From Chinchilla lanigera (lineage: Eukaryota; Chordata; Mammalia; Rodentia; Chinchillidae): a stretch of DNA of 64,000 bases. A program made the translations under genes and the position numbers. The stretch spans positions 3,058,124 to 3,122,123 of the forward strand of contig NW_004955416.1 in NCBI RefSeq assembly GCF_000276665.1, in the 5' to 3' direction. Positions 23,401-34,371 of the stretch are shown in pieces. Below the pieces are notes generated by a model. The model had not been told where the DNA came from. It did no database searches and worked only from the letters and a program-made list of their open reading frames with translations. Position 1 is the stretch's first letter. Each line of letters begins with the position of its first letter.

Positions 23401-23870
23401 TATAAGTAAATGGATGCAACTAGAGAACATATTTGTAAGTGAAATAACTCAGATCTGCATGTGTGAACATCATATTGTCTCCCTAGTGTAAGAAACTGAA
23501 AGAGTAAATAAGATCAAAATGCACAATCTATATAATGAAAGAGAAAAACACTGTTCAAAAGGAAAGAACAACTTGGACAATGGAAAAGTGAAAAAAAGGA
23601 AGAGAAAAAGGATATATATATACACACAACATAGCTAAGGTAATTGTACTGCTAATTTCTATGAGTTCATTGAAAGAAACAGTTAATGCTTATATTGATT
23701 GATCAATTTTGTATGCCTGTACCTGATAATCTGAGCAACTACTTTGAAGATAACAATATGCAGTATAATAACCATTATTAATTTTCTACCATCTTGTTTT
23801 GAAATTCTGTATCATTTTTATTGTTTTTTTTTAAAATTTGTTTACAATAAGAAATATAAATGTTTAGCTG
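20455..23870 (+). mobile_element. L1 LINE, 5'-truncated, ORF2 reverse transcriptase to 3' UTR
   Basis: The largest mobile element here. The 20526-20765 frame matches L1 ORF2 after the endonuclease (KGVLRRKF, then LEKEEQ, then RTEINTI). Frame 21101-21616 is the reverse transcriptase N-terminal part: ITLIPKPKKDPTKKEYYRP, DAKILNKILANRMQQ, VIISVDAEKAF. The catalytic FADDMI follows at 21732-21749. The RQGCPLSP-type motif is broken by a TAA (21614-21616), and three residues are missing after YRPVSL. A C-terminal WYFYTMEYY-like region at about 23340-23390 and a long 3' UTR follow. The 3' UTR is shared with the antisense fragment at 35540-35770. Confidence 0.93.
21101..21616 (+). pseudogene. L1 ORF2 reverse-transcriptase segment, broken
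   Basis: 171-codon open remnant of the LINE-1 reverse transcriptase, which copies L1 RNA at nicked target DNA. Visible motifs are PKPKKDPTKK, the SVDAEKAFYKVQ block holding the first catalytic aspartate, and LKSGPR, where the family has GTRQG. A stop codon replaces the Gln after that Arg. The second catalytic pair (FADD) lies 115 bp downstream, after a frame break. The first 30 residues lack the finger motifs of an intact protein. No activity is possible from this copy. Confidence 0.9.
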
Positions 23871-23934
23871 CATACATGGATATGAAGGTAGAAAGAAATA
23901 CCTGATCTGGAAAAATAAATGTCCTATATAAAGT

Positions 23935-24312
23935 GTTATGGCTTAGACAAAAAATATTTCTCAAAAGGCCCCTGACTGTGGAAGGTGATTAGATTAAGGA
24001 GCCGTGATACTACACAGTGGATTCATCCATTGATACGCTGAGGATGTAAATATGACGTTAGCAGGTGTAGCTGGGCTGGAATTGAGCCATTGGAGATGTG
24101 ACCCGCAGGGATTTATTTTTGTCCCTGGCTGTTCCTTTCTCTCTGTGCCTCCTGGTTACATGGCTTGATCACCTTCTCCAACATGCCTTTCAGCATTGGG
24201 TCTCTACTTTGGACCCAGCCAGCTGGGGATCACACTGTGAGTCTAGTAACCCTCTCCTCCTTTAACTTGTGAATGTTGAGTGTTGTATCCCAGTGACATG
24301 AAAGTGACTAAG
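23935..24312 (+). mobile_element. MaLR-type solo LTR
   Basis: Begins GTTATGGCTTAGA and ends ATGAAAGTGACTAAGAGA, matching the MaLR pattern TGTTATGGTTTGGA ... AAAGCTGACTAA. Between them are GATTAGATTAAGGAGCC, TTTTTGTCCCTGGCTGTTCC and CTTTCTCTCTGTGCCTCCTGG, the usual order for this LTR class. It sits between two L1 insertions; no internal sequence is attached. Confidence 0.75.
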
Positions 24313-24389
24313 AGATGAATTCAGGGAGACCAGTATAAGGAGGATAAGTAAATCCCTAAAAGATGTGAAGAAAAGAAGTACATCGATGG

Positions 24390-24525
24390 TCTCTAACCTC
24401 ATTTATTGCTGTTGTTTTGTTAGGGCTTTTTTCTCTTTAAAATAAAAAAAAGAAATCAACCAATAAATACTGGTGGGGCTGTGGGGAGAAAGGAATGTTT
24501 CTCCATTGTGGGTGGGAGTGTATAT
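24390..24525 (+). mobile_element. L1 ORF2 fragment with an unusual internal insert
   Basis: 136 bp closely matching 22998-23133 in the neighbouring L1. Both carry a T/G-rich insert (TTGTTGTTTGTTAGG-like, then TTTTTCTCTTTAAA and an A run) between the ORF2 positions that are contiguous in the other L1 copies of this window. After it the L1 sequence resumes at AAATACTGGTGGGGCTGTGG. Fragment ends are abrupt on both sides. Confidence 0.8.
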
Positions 24526-24627
24526 ACATATATTTTTCAATTAATGTTGTTGATTTTTATGTATCAATTTTATATTCTCCTACATTATTGAATTTGATTA
24601 TTCATTCTAGGAATCTTTTGGTGGAGT
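24526..24627 (-). mobile_element. Inverted L1 ORF2 segment
   Basis: The reverse complement contains ACTCCACCAAAAGATTCCTA then AAATCAACAACATT, matching the L1 ORF2 region at 21770-21860 just after the FADD motif. It abuts a sense L1 3' end on the right, the arrangement expected for a twin-primed insertion. Confidence 0.75.
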
Positions 24628-25325
24628 TTAGACAAATGCAAATTCAGCCAATACCGACATCCCATCTTACTTCAGAAAGGATGACTATCATCAATAAATC
24701 ATAAATGCTGATGAAGCTGTGAGAGAAAATGGACACCTTCTCCACTGTGAATGAGAATGCAAACTAGCACAACCACTGTGGAAATCAGTGTGGAGATTCT
24801 ATAAATAGTTTAACGTTGAAATTCCATTTCACCCATTTGTTCTCCTTCCAGGTATTTTACCAAAAGAATTAAAAACATCATATTACAATGATAAATGTCT
24901 ACCCATGCATAGAGCAGTAAGATTCATAATAGCTAAATCTTGGAAGCAGCCTCTATGTCCAACAACAGACAAATGGATAAGTATAATGTGATGCTTACAC
25001 ACAATGGAGTACTATTCTGCCATAAAGAAATATAAACAAGTCATTTGTAGGACACTAGACAAACTCTGAGACTATCATGTTAAATAAAATAAATCAGACA
25101 CAAAAGCTTAAATACCGAATGGATCTTTTTAAATAGGGGAAACAAAATATAAACAAATTAAAGCGTAAAATAAAAGAGAGATAATAGGAAATGGGGAGAT
25201 AAATCTTTTGCAAAAGGGAAGGCGACCCAGAGACAGAGGAAGAGAAGAAGAAAAGGGGTCAGGGTATGAAAAAGAAGTAGGATATATTATGTTCATGAAT
25301 GTGCTAATAAAAATAAACGTTAAAA
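24628..25325 (+). mobile_element. L1 LINE, 3' end (sense half of an inverted insertion)
   Basis: Runs from ATGCAAATTCAGCCAATACC (ORF2) through CACAATGGAGTACTATTCTG, the MEYYSAI region, to a 3' UTR with GGGAAGGCGACCCAGAGACAG and an AATAAAAATAAACG tail at about 25325. It lacks the internal insert seen at 24390 and 22998, so it belongs to a different L1 lineage. Confidence 0.87.
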
Positions 25326-28300
25326 ATGTTTCAGTATAAAAATATCCAAATTAATCCTTCCCTGTCTGGTGCAACTTTTCTCACTTTCTTCCTTCTTTTG
25401 TCCTAATCACTGCACTCTCTTCCTCTCTTAGAACCTTCTCAGATCTGCTTTCTTTCAGCGTGTCTCATTCACTGAGCACAGCGTAGATTGTCCTCTTCAG
25501 CAGTTAGTCAAGTGTAGGAGATATTTTATATATCTGTAATAATGCTTATAGTAATACAAAAGTGTATAATATATGCACATACATACATATATGTGTGTAA
25601 TGTTTATGTGCACACATCAAAGTGTGCAGGCATACACACTTAATAGTAATACAAGTTAGGAAATACATGTCTTCATAGTCACAATCAAACACTAGGGGAA
25701 TTTTGAGGACAAATCTAAACTGGAGGTCTAGGTAAAGGAGACACCATTAAGACTGGATGGTGCATTGCTAAGCTTGATCTGAAGAGGAGAGAAGAAGCAC
25801 ACAGGGGCCAGTGCATGGGCCCAGGTAGTCACAGGAGATATTTTGGAAAACATTCCCAGGTGGCCCAATCATAATCTCTGTTCTTGTGTTGACACTTGAA
25901 ATTACATCTATTTAACATATTTTGCTCTTGTGCACTCGTGCTCTGAATCTCAGGAAATCAAATATGAGTTACTTTTATTGTATCTAATGACATCATTGTG
26001 TGACAGAAGGCTACGGTTTTATTTAGCCTTTCTATGTCTGCAAATCTGTGTTGCAAATTCACAATTTGTATGACCAGGACAAATGTGAATCTTAGAACTC
26101 TGTTCTTCACTAATTTCAGCGACATTCACATTGTGTCCTGAAGGAGTCAGGTCAGTGCTAGCTTCGTAACATTGCCAGTCTTGCCCAGACTCAAGGTCAC
26201 ACTGAGACAGTGACTTCTGATGTGATTTGAAAAGTGTCAAAGATTCCCTTTCCAAGAAATATCCCCTTTGTAGCTTTTCTTAAAATTCTGGAGTTCACTT
26301 TTTTGAGTTATTGATGCATTGACAATAATTCTCTAAAGTCATTAGTTTTCCAAATTTTGTGACAAACAATCACGTGAGCAAAATTCTGTTAATATGCAGT
26401 ATCTCTAGTTCAATAAATGGGCCCAGAAGTGTAAGTGCTTAGCATGGTACAGGGACCCAGAGAGCACATTTTGAGAAGTACTGCTTTAGAGGGCAAACAA
26501 TTTACAAGGCTCATGATTCATACCTTAGTGTGAATTCATTTAATTAGTTTTCTCTCTAATAGCATTTTGAGATGAGCTAGAATTTAATAAATAAGGACAA
26601 GGGGTGAAGACTAGGGCTTCATCTTTTGTAGCTGTGCATTGGTGGAATAAAATCCTGAATGAGAATACTAGGCACTTGCAAACCAAAGCATATATGGAAT
26701 ACTTTTATTATTAAGTGGGACAGAGACACACAAAGGTTAAAGAAAAGCATTAAAGATGCTTTAACTACATTGTAAAATTCTGCCAATAATTCTGCTTGAT
26801 CTGTTTCATACAATTTTCATCTTTACTGGGCATTCCTTACATATAGTTTAAACCATTTGGGAATATACTGAAGAAGAATTTGTTTGAAAATTGAATGACA
26901 GTATTTTGGTACAAGAAAAACTATAATGTGGAAATATTTTTGTTCAGTCTACCAAAGCCAAGTGAATTTGGAAAAGAAAAGCATATTTCTGTACAATACA
27001 TTTTCTGGTCAGTTCCTTGCAATTTAATAGGGAAAATGTAAAAACACCATGTTCTATTTGTTATCTTTTATAGTATTGCTATCCTTCTCTGCTTAGGGCT
27101 TAACAATTTTGTGAACATGTGCACGCCTCTTAGGGGCTAGTTACTACTCTTTGGCAGCCCTCCTTGTTGAAAAGACTTATTCACTACTTTCTACCAGTTT
27201 AAGCATTAAGAATAATGTCTTCGGTTTGACCAGCAAGCTATTTTATTGTCTAACTAAATGTTTAATCTCCTTAGAAGCTCTTCATAACTCCCACTTGATA
27301 GCAGTGTGGGTGACACTTCTTATTTCAACACTGTCAAATTATGCCCAATTTATTTTTTTGATTTCCTTGTTGTGAACTGTTATGTGCTCTCCAAACCTTC
27401 TTTCTGCAAGTTAACCCACAGCAGGGAGACACTTGTCACAAGGGGACTTTACTAGCACTACTTTCTCCTCAGTGATAGAATTGGCTCACCTGCTAGCTCC
27501 CAATGGCTTTCTCCAAACACATAATGGCTGCCTCCCACAGAGATCTGAAGCAACCCCTGCATCCTGGAACCTGGCCAAAATGACACTGCTGTGATTCACA
27601 CCGAGGAACTACGTTATGTTTTCTGATGTAGAAATGGGACAATGGTACAGTGAACAAATCCTTCTAATTCAAGATTTTCCTTGGAGGACACATGTCATAA
27701 TCAAATTTTAAATAGGAAAACAAATTTTACACTTAGTACGAGGCGTACAGTTAGAGAAATAATCTTATAAAAAGACATTTGAAAAAAAGATGCAGAGGTT
27801 GCTTCAGATTTTCTTTTTAGGATATAGACCGTACATTACCAGCCACTAACTCTTAGTTATTCTATCTTGTTCACTCATACTAAAAACTGTTTAATATTTC
27901 TGTTAAATTTGAGAAAAGATAAGTTATTATCTTTAGCAAGATGCCAGGACCTACAAATATGATATCTACATGTACCATATTTTGATTTCTTACATTTTAC
28001 TGTGCTAAAACTACTACAGGTTAACTCACCATGACTGGAATTTTTGGGACAAGAGGCTGCAGAGTGTGAGTTTCAGGGAGTTAGTTACTGTCTTTGTTTG
28101 GTTGCTTTGCTTCTCATCACAACAGTGATGATTTTCAGTCTGTTTGAGGCCAAATTATACTGATATGCATGCACAGTTCCCATTAGTGTCAATAGGAATT
28201 ACACAGTGACGGAAGAATAGACCCCATATGTTTACGGGAAATGAATGATTTGAAGCATCTGTGAAGCATTCTTAAAGGCATCTCTATCACTGCGTGTAAT

Positions 28301-28564
28301 CCCAGCAAGGTTTAACAAATACACACAAGAATTTTCCTCATTATGTAGACTTTAAGGAGTTTATCACTAGAACTAAACTATGCTATTAAACAACATTTAC
28401 CTTTAAATTAAGGTCTTATGCAGAACACTTTAACAGCTGTAAAGATAACATCCCATTCTATAGATTGGTTTCCTTTCCTGTCGCTTCCTTCTTTCTCTGT
28501 CTCTCGCTGCCTCTGTCTTCCTCTCTGTCTCTGTCTTTCTATCTGCTATGTTTTAAATATCAGA
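25326..28564. other. Mostly unique non-coding sequence
   Basis: Short frames (60-122 codons) on both strands without domains. Small AT/GT-rich patches near 25560-25620. C/T-rich sequence at 28480-28550 is a low-complexity tract that creates the serine/leucine/cysteine-rich 122-codon frame at 28418-28786. No gene recognised. Confidence 0.4.
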
Positions 28565-29050
28565 ATTCAATTATTTAATTTTTATTCTTTTATTACTGCC
28601 TATTTGCCATACATAATTACTGCATTCCTTGTGGGTAGTTGGTACATGAACATAAGTATCACATCTCAATTCTTTTCCTTAACTTGCCCCTCCTTTCAAT
28701 TCATCTCTTGGTCCCCTTCACGTTTACAAAAAAAGCTCTCGCCTGTTTCCTATTGTCTATCTTTTGTTTTGATCTTTATAGTTTAGGCTTCTCATATAAG
28801 AGAAACTATGTGATATTTAAGCTTGTGTGTCTGATTTATTTCCCTTAACATTATGGTCTCAAGGTGAATCCATTTTCCTCCAGATGACTCAAGTTTATCC
28901 TTCTTTATGGCAGAGTAGTATCTCTTTTTGTATAAATACCGCGTTTTCTTTATCCACTCGTCCTTTGATGGACATATAGGTAACTTCTGAGATTTAGGTA
29001 TGATGAATTCCACTGCTGTAAACATGAATATGAATATATGATATGAAGTC
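28565..29050 (-). mobile_element. L1 LINE, 3' end, antisense
   Basis: Minus-strand frame 28792-29025 reads MFTAVEFII, then KSQKLPICPSKDEWIKKTRY and KRYYSAIKK, the L1 ORF2 C-terminus. The 3' UTR extends left to a T-rich tail at about 28570. 5' truncated. Confidence 0.87.
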
Positions 29051-29054
29051 CTGC

Positions 29055-30980
29055 TTAGAGATTATTTTGGAATACTTTTCCATTTATAGAAAAGGTGAAA
29101 GATAGTACAGAGAATTCCTGTATACATTCCCTTTAGTGTCCCTTAATTTTATCATCCTGCATAAGTGTGATACATTTGTCAAGATTAAGAAGTGTACTTA
29201 GGTACAATATAATTAAGGACTTTATTCAGAATTAACCACATCTTTTTTCTACTTTAGTATCAAATCCAGGGTATCACAATATATTTAATCCTCATGTCTC
29301 TTCATGTAATCTTGGCTTTTTTTCAAGACTTTCTTTAGTTTTCTTAATAGTTTTGGAGAATATTGTTTAGGTATTTTATAGGATGTCCCTCAGTTTGGAT
29401 TTATATGCTGTTTTTTTATAATTAGACAAGGATTATAGGTTTCTGGAAAACTGTCAGAGAGGCAAAATGCCTTTCTTATCATAACAGGGAGAATAGGGTG
29501 TCAACATCACATATCAAAGGCAACATTAATCTTGATCACTTGATTAAGGTAAAATCTGCTCAGTCTTTCCCCTTTGAGGATAATAAGGTTTTTTCATACA
29601 TAACCCTTTGCAGTGGGTAACTAAGTCCAACTTGCTGTCAACAGGAGAAAAATTAAGCTCCTCCTTTTAGAAGGAGGAAGATCTACAGATATTATTTAGG
29701 TGTCTTCTAACAACATAGTATTTATTTGTAAACCTTTCCTCAGCTATTATGTCTTCATCATTTTCCTTCATCTCACTTACTCTCTTGTTTTTTCTTCCTT
29801 TTGGGATTTTTCAAATATGAACGTATTAGAGCCATTTGAGATTATCTCTTAGACCTTGAATTTTCTGCTCCATTTTCCGCTGTTCTTTTTACATTTGCAT
29901 TTGGGAAATTTCTATTGTTATATCATTAAGATCATTCATTCTCTTTTTGACTAAGAGTATTATAAGACCATCAGAGAAAGTCTTTTAGTTCTGTGTTTGA
30001 TATGTAACAGTTTAGTCAATTCTTTCTGATAGTTTCCATTTTCTTGTATGTTGTCCATCTTTTCCACTGGAGCCCATAACACATTAATTGTAGTTATTTT
30101 ATATTCCCTGTCAATCGTGGGATTATATATTAATCTGGTTCTGATCACTGCATAGTCTTTTTGTTTTTTAGAAAGTTTTATACTCCATATTTTTGTTGAA
30201 GCTGAGCGTGCTATATAAGACAGTAAATGCTTAAATTTTTCAGCTTAGAGAGGCAAATGCATTTCCTTTCACTGGGACTCTATCATGAATATTTACCTAG
30301 TCAAGATTGGGATTGTGTATGTAATTTACTATACATGAAATGTCTCCACGTGATCCCTCAAGGTTGTTTGCCTTCTTGGCTTTGACTCTTCCCTTTGTGC
30401 TTCTCCCAGGAGACAGTCAGTTTCTTGCATGTCTCTCATCTATAATCCATTGTTATTTTTCCTCAGCACTCAGTGTGGTGATGGTGGGGCAATGAGAGAT
30501 TCTCTAATGTAACAACTACATCTCAGAATTAAGGTGGTGCAGATATAATGTTGGACCTAGTGAACAGTTGGACATTTTTCTGAAGACAGGCTTTTCTCCT
30601 CTTTCCTTTTTCTCCATCAGCTGCAGTGTGGTGTGCACCAGTGTCTTCAGGTTACCTTTTTAATGCCTTTCCAATTGCATATTGAAGCGTTTGTTCTTCA
30701 GGAAGGGTGGCATTGGAATAGCCTCTTACAGTTGCTGTTTGCCACTCCCAACCCCAGCTGGCACCACCACACAGGGTTTCTCAGGAGTCATTTAGACCTT
30801 TCTTTATGACCTTTTGTGAGTAAAAACCTGTAGGAATGTATGAACCCTTGTATGGCTGTAGTTCTCCGGGGTAATTTAGAGAATACTACCTTACAACAAG
30901 CCTTTAATATTCATTAGAACATTTCTAGCTTAATTTTCTAAACTGTTCTTTTACTGCCGAGGAGTGTCTTTCCCAGATAA
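29055..30980 (-). mobile_element. Old L1M-type LINE, 3' region, antisense
   Basis: The reverse complement of 29055-29410 reads in the order of L1M 3' ends: TGAGGGACATCCTATAAAAT, AAGAGACATGAGGATTAAAT, ACCCTGGATTTGATACTAAA, then AATTCTCTGTACTATCTTTC near the terminus. The left end is thus the element's 3' end. 29750-30200 holds phrases such as the antisense of ATTAATTGTAGTTATTTTAT that fit a long L1M 3' UTR. The right boundary is uncertain. Confidence 0.6.
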
Positions 30981-31768
30981 GGTAAGGCTCTCTTCCTGTT
31001 TCCTTACAAGAGTAAGTCTTTCTCTAGACTTGAAATTAGTTGTTTGTCCTTCAACCTCAGTGTTACAATCATTTCAAGAAAAATCATTCATGCAATTTTT
31101 CAGCTTTTTTATTGTTGTAAACATGGAAACAACTTTCTACATCCTTGATTGGAAACTGGATGACTTTTCAGGTTCTACTCATTGTAGCAAGTGATTCTGA
31201 ATGACTGAAGAAGTCAAGCTCATGTGTTAACAGATTGGGCTGGTTTCTTTGCCTAATTTGCTAGTTCATGTCCAATTAATCAAACAATATTGTGCATGTA
31301 GTTGGAGCTGGAATGTAGAGCAAAAGTTATAATATATGGATAGTCTTTCGTGTCAAGAGTCAATGAATTAGGTGCTATGTGAGCTCTTTTTAATTTCCTG
31401 CTTCTTTTAACCTCTCTCCCCATCCCCTTCATTTTATTATGCACAATGCCAAGAATAGAAATGTAGTGATGACTGTCATGAGGGCTGGACTACTACAGAC
31501 TTCAAGAGAAAGTGGCATGATGCTTCCTGGTCAGAGATGGTGCTGTGTGGTGCCCTGGCCTGGTGTATGCAGTGGGGATAAATGCCTGCAGCCTAGCAGA
31601 GGGGTACTGAGAAGGACCAAAGAGAGCTTTGCTGGTGAAAAGAGTAGACAACAGCCTGTCCAAAACATGAACACAAGCTTAGATATTTTGCCTATGCTTT
31701 TTCAATACCTCAAAGATTTTTGTGCTCTCCCCTTCCCTCCCACTCCCTCTTTTCCCCCTTTCCTCCTT
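30981..31768. other. Unique sequence, no gene recognised
   Basis: The 156-codon plus-strand frame at 31439-31909 spans a TTTC microsatellite and an antisense SINE, so it is not a gene. Nothing else recognised. Confidence 0.4.
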
Positions 31769-31770
31769 CC

Positions 31771-31811
<41 letters not shown>
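31769..31811 (+). repeat. (TTTC)n microsatellite, tail of the adjacent SINE
   Basis: About ten TTTC units directly abutting the antisense SINE on the right. It is probably an expanded (GAAA)n tail of that SINE. Confidence 0.93.
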
Positions 31812-31812
<1 letters not shown>

Positions 31813-31886
31813 GCTGAAGATGAAGCCCAGGCCCTCATGCATGCTAGGTCAGCACTCTGTCACTGGGCTGATATCCCTAACTGGTT
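31812..31886 (-). repeat. tRNA-derived SINE (ID/B-type), older
   Basis: On the minus strand: AACCAGTTAGGGATATCAGC, CCAGTGACAGAGTGCTGACC, TAGCATGCATGAGGGCCTGG, then a GCTTCATC B-box remnant and a GAAA-repeat tail. The TAGCATGCATGAGG block distinguishes it from the young ID copies here (GGCAAGTGCAAGG) and is common in other rodent tRNA-SINEs. Confidence 0.78.
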
Positions 31887-32037
31887 CATTTTTAGTTGGT
31901 AGCAGATAACATGGAGATTTAGCTCTCTTTGTCTTTGCGGGTATAACTGATTGTTTCCACTTTTACTCAACGAATAAGCCCATACTGTTTTTTAAATTGT
32001 GCTTTTACTCTTACTAATTCTTATATTTCCCTTCAGC

Positions 32038-32394
32038 ATGGGCTGTTCCCCAGGTTTATGTGTGGAAGGAAGGCTTGGCCCCAGCTGGTTGCATTTTGAG
32101 GTGGCTGTGGGGTCTTTAGAGGGTGGAGGAGGTAGGCCACTGGGAAAGAGCCCTCAAAGGGAATCTGGAACCTGGTGCTTTCCTCTTTATCTCTGTTTCC
32201 TGTCCACCATTAGGTGAGCCACTTTTCTCCACAATATTCGCCATGCTGCTCTGACTCACTATAGGACTAAAGCAGAGAGACCAAGAGACCATGGATTGAA
32301 ATCTCTGCAACTATGAGCCCAATAAACATTTCCTCTGTTTCAGTTCATTTTTATCAGTTATTTTGCTATAGAATTGGGAAGCGGACTAATAACA
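32038..32394 (+). mobile_element. MaLR-type solo LTR
   Basis: Starts near TGGGCTGTTCCCCAGG and ends GAAGCGGACTAATAACA. It holds a polyadenylation signal (AATAAACATTTCC) about 75 bp before the end, preceded by GAAATCTCTGCAACTATGAG, the usual MaLR order. The GGAGGTAGGCCACTGGGAAAG region also fits. Solo LTR. Confidence 0.75.
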
Positions 32395-32459
32395 AGACCA
32401 TTCCATAAAAAAATGAACTGTGGAATACTTAACAGTTCCCATACATTTCTCCCTGAGGA

Positions 32460-33330
32460 AAGGCAACAAAAATTAAACTTTGGAAGTGATCTTATGAAGC
32501 CCCTCTCCTGATTGGCTCTCACCAACCTGCATCTCTTGATCAGGCCCTGCTCCTGTTCTGGCTGCCGTAGCCACCCTGCTTCACCCAGACCTGCAACCAT
32601 GAGCCAGTCCCACTCTCTCCATCCCACTGGCCTGCCCAGCAGTCCCACACTGGCTTAAAAGTGAGGAAACGGAAGACCAGAGAAAGGAAGCAGCTGTACC
32701 AGGAAAACAGACAAGAGGGTTTTAATCCCCAAAACAGCAGAAAGTGAATGCTGGGAACTGCAGGGGGCCTCAGGGAGAAAGATAGAGGTGGAATGGACCA
32801 GTAGTGGGTGCTGTGAGCTCCTGGGACAGTGTGGGATTCTGCTCTCCAATGAGTCTTTCCACAGGCAAGAGCTGGTGAGCAGCTCTCCTACAGCACCTGC
32901 CTTATTCCTGGAGAATCTGCTTGGTCAGATGCCATTCCAGGGAAGGACTGATGTATGAACTTGGAACTCAGTCCAGCCAGTGGATGGTTTTGCCTCAGGG
33001 CTTCTCGTGTTCTGTTCCCGTAGTGACTAGGTAAGAGACAGCAGCGGAGAGACAGCCTGTGGTCAGGGGTCAGGGGAGAGACCCCCAGGGAGGTTTGAGC
33101 TAAAGGTCTCAGACCCTGCTCCTACAGCCAGAGGCCAGGCTCAGCTTGATTGCTCTGGATTTGAGGTTGCAGCATTGGCCCCTTTGCCTTACTCCTCCTA
33201 CTGCTGGTGTTTGCATCTTGCAAGGATCTGGGATCTGACTGCTTTCTTTATCTACCAGTGTGAGTGGGGACACATCTTGACTTGGACACTGTCACACAAA
33301 ATGCATCCTTGAAAGAAGCCATGCATTCAA
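32460..33330 (+). other. GC-rich tract, possible L1 5' UTR
   Basis: GC content is visibly higher than in the rest of the window for about 870 bp, with no long open frame. It lies directly upstream of a pyrimidine tract and an ORF1-like remnant on the same strand. L1 5' UTRs are GC-rich internal promoters, so the order fits. I cannot match it to a known L1 5' UTR; it could also be unrelated single-copy or LTR internal sequence. Confidence 0.3.
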
Positions 33331-33341
33331 AGTTGGAGAGA

Positions 33342-33600
33342 AATTTCTTCTTCTTCTTCTTCTTTTTAACACTGATCTATATTTTTTGGATTGTTTTGTT
33401 TTTTCCTCTCCTTTCCTCTTTTTTCTTCCTCTTCTTCCTCTCCTTCTTCTCCTCCTCTTTCTCCTTCTCCTCCCTCTTCATCCTTCTCTAATTTATTGGG
33501 GTTTGAGAATTTTTTTTCCTTGTTTATTTTTCTGTATATTTTTTTATTTCCTTTTTCTCTTTCCTCTTTCCTTTTTAATTTTTCTCTCTTCAAGTTTTTT
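33342..33600 (+). repeat. Long pyrimidine-rich (TTC/CTC/TTTC) tract
   Basis: About 250 bp almost purely T and C on the plus strand, including a CTTCTTCTTCTTCTT run and CTCCTCCTC. All frames through it give low-complexity proteins rich in Phe, Ser and Leu, which are artefacts. It may be part of an L1 5' region. Confidence 0.9.
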
Positions 33601-34371
33601 GCTTATTTTTATTCTCCATATAATTTCCTTTATTCTTCCTTAAAAATATATATATTTCTTGTCAGTTTTGTTGTTACCTAAGTTTAGTTCTACAAACATT
33701 CTTCTACACCCCATAGGATCCTTTGCCTCACTTTTCTCTCCTCATATCATATACTTTAAGATTTCCAATTTTTCTTCCTGCATTGTTCTGCTTCCTAACC
33801 CCCTATATCTTTAATAGTAAAGCCGTGAAACTTTATTCATCACACTCTTTAAAATTACTTTTGAATTCTACCACTAGTAGAGATATAGTAATAATATTTA
33901 ACACATATTAACTGTGGTTCAAAACCTGTGTTGTCTTTATGTTTACACTGTAATTGCAGATTTCTTCTCTAGGGTGAAGGGTGGCACATTTTTAGTTATA
34001 GTATGTTAATATCCAATTTGTCTTAGATGATAGTACTGTAGCTGATTTGCTTGATATTATGAAGGTCATATAACTGTTGCTATTAATGGGTTTTCTCTGT
34101 AAACTAACACCCAGATTATCCTTGTGACATTAACAATATTCAATACTAGAGCACATTTGCAGGGACTGGTGTTGGGCCAGTTGTACTGCATCCTTTCATC
34201 CCAAATTAACTGAGGGGGTTGAAACTTGGGGCACAAGCAAAGGACTTCAGAGTGCTGTGCTCAAAGTACATTAAAAGGTGACTAACTAAAGAGACCTCTA
34301 TAGTAGCAAGAGAGTCTTCACACTATGCATTCAAAAATCTCAGCACAAAACAAACGAACTATCAAGAATAA
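33601..34371 (+). mobile_element. Probable L1 5' UTR sequence
   Basis: Sequence between the pyrimidine tract and the ORF1-like remnant, including GATCCTTTGCCTCACTTTTC, ATAGTAAAGCCGTGAAACTT and GTAGAGATATAGTAATAATA. I assign it to an L1 5' region from position and from its repeat-like texture; no decisive motif is present. Confidence 0.4.

Noticed and set aside
31439..31909. 156-codon plus-strand open frame
   Set aside because: It runs through a TTTC microsatellite and an antisense tRNA-SINE; the Ser/Phe/Leu repeat comes from the microsatellite.
33264..33681. Several overlapping Phe/Ser/Leu-rich or Glu/Lys-rich frames on both strands
   Set aside because: All are products of the pyrimidine tract; no codon constraint or domain.
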